Below, one piece after another: positions 44,839 to 45,195 of a DNA stretch of 45,195 nt (position 1 is the stretch's first letter; each line of letters opens with the position of its first letter). The position numbers and the translations under genes were made by a program. The stretch comes from Eikenella sp. GTDB taxonomy: Bacteria; Pseudomonadota; Gammaproteobacteria; Burkholderiales; Neisseriaceae. The DNA lies in the NCBI GenBank assembly GCA_030528345.1, contig JAUMZB010000017.1, positions 1-45,195 on the forward strand, written 5' to 3'. A model generated the notes under the pieces. That model was not told the DNA's origin. It saw only the letters and a list, made by a program, of their open reading frames with translations, and did no database searches.

Positions 44839-44936
44839 CACCACACAAAGGCCGTCTGAAACCCTAAAAAAAACCGTGTACAACCCAAATTCCGTATATA
44901 TTGTTTTTTCGGTTTGTCTGCTTTCCATTTGAAACC

Positions 44937-45195
44937 ATGCTGAATTTTTTAAAAATCCTGTGTTCGGTGTTGTGGCTGATTAAAGAAGAATTTTTGGAGC
45001 TGACCAAAAACTTCTTGCCGCCGGTATTGCTGCTCTCGCTGTTCAGCGTTTGCCTGTACCACATCTGGCACGGCGAAAACGCTTGGGACAGCCTCTTGGC
45101 CGTGCTGATTGCCATGCCTTTCGGCCTACTGTTTTTCTATGCCGCCTTTACCTGCATCGCCGTGTTTTACGACAAATCCATGCAGAAACTGCGTG
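44937..45195 (+). CDS. Small membrane protein (partial, cut by window edge)
   Basis: The first 86 residues of a protein that continues beyond the window. It begins MLNFLKILCSVLWLIKEEFL and has two hydrophobic segments (NFLPPVLLLSLFSVCLYHIW and SLLAVLIAMPFGLLFFYAAF) followed by TCIAVFYDKSMQKLR. I do not recognise the family and no strong ribosome site precedes the ATG at 44937. Confidence 0.55.
   Translation, partial: MLNFLKILCSVLWLIKEEFLELTKNFLPPVLLLSLFSVCLYHIWHGENAWDSLLAVLIAMPFGLLFFYAAFTCIAVFYDKSMQKLR

Larger units (their letters stand above)
34012..44860. repeat. Neisseria-dialect DNA uptake sequences (AGGCCGTCTGAA)
   Basis: Exact 12-mers start at 36673, 37792, 40003, 40033, 40094, 40681, 41044, 41197, 42602, 42678, 44590, 44717 and 44849. 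One-mismatch copies start at 36783 and 37261; the exact 10-base core GCCGTCTGAA (reverse) is at 34012-34021. Degenerate copies are at 33059 (one mismatch) and near 34567. No exact copy lies to the left of 34012. Confidence 0.93.
44579..44936. other. Intergenic region of alternating uptake sites and hairpin repeats
   Basis: About 360 bp between the phosphodiesterase gene and the last partial gene, with no supportable gene. It is made of uptake sequence, repeat copy B, uptake sequence, repeat copy C and uptake sequence, followed by an AT-rich stretch (44,880-44,935) that may hold the promoter of the next gene. Confidence 0.7.

Noticed and set aside
44590..44860. CRISPR array
   Set aside because: The repeats are about 100 bp with palindromic ends, spaced by identical uptake sequences rather than unique spacers, and no cas gene is near.
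44502..44888. Minus-strand frame of 128 codons across the repeat array
   Set aside because: It consists of translated repeat copies and uptake sequences; the two halves are near-identical peptides caused by the repeat, with no ribosome site.

Overview
The window comes from a betaproteobacterium of the family Neisseriaceae, most probably an Eikenella. From the left edge to about 34 kb, the DNA uptake sequence (DUS) scattered between and inside genes is AGGCTACCTGAA, the Eikenella dialect. The gene content (lpxC, waaC, fbp-type FKBP, etfBA, a farR/nadR-like MarR gene beside an HpaC-like flavin reductase) is also neisserial. From 34,012 to the right edge the dialect changes abruptly to AGGCCGTCTGAA, the dialect of many Neisseria. 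I therefore read the last ~11 kb as a block of Neisseria-type DNA, acquired by transformation or, less likely, joined by misassembly.

Layout, 1-10 kb: partial valS (-), thiG (+), a kynurenine-formamidase-like cyclase and an amidase (+), a leftward set (DUF533/TerB-like protein, an unknown protein, a DUF192 protein with a periplasmic coiled-coil protein, a lipoprotein) and recQ (+). 10-20.6 kb is almost entirely leftward: DUF1275 membrane protein, glmS, acyl-CoA-binding protein, nitroreductase, M48 metalloprotease, PAP2 phosphatase, RNB ribonuclease, FKBP prolyl isomerase and DUF2061 protein. One broken rightward gene (DUF2238/YjdF-like) interrupts it.

20.7-27 kb is mostly rightward: D-2-hydroxyacid dehydrogenase, dienelactone hydrolase, waaC, etfB and etfA, with lpxC opposed. 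Two AT-rich gene-free stretches here (21,709-22,055 and 23,794-24,157) carry DnaA boxes. A near-consensus parS site lies at 19,950 and a weaker one at 26,947. With the change of gene direction near 20.65 kb this looks like a replication-origin neighbourhood, although dnaA is not in the window. 27-34 kb holds dnaJ, a Maf pyrophosphatase, cdsA, the flavin reductase/FarR pair, two small membrane proteins, a nonsense-mutated alpha/beta hydrolase and a CPBP membrane protease.

34-45 kb is rich in envelope genes: a MarR regulator with a clear promoter/operator, an Opa/NspA-like porin, a 184-bp MITE-like element with target duplication, an M48 protease, an MliC-like lipoprotein, a frameshifted COG3650-like protein, an M13 metallopeptidase lipoprotein, a lipoprotein whose signal peptide is interrupted by an expanded 12-bp repeat, an M48 homologue that has lost its zinc-binding motif, a membrane glycerophosphodiesterase, and a hairpin repeat in three copies.

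Many convergent or terminal intergenic regions end in hairpins made of two inverted DUS copies, and several genes take their stop codon from a DUS. Uptake sites, terminators and gene ends are therefore physically merged in this genome.
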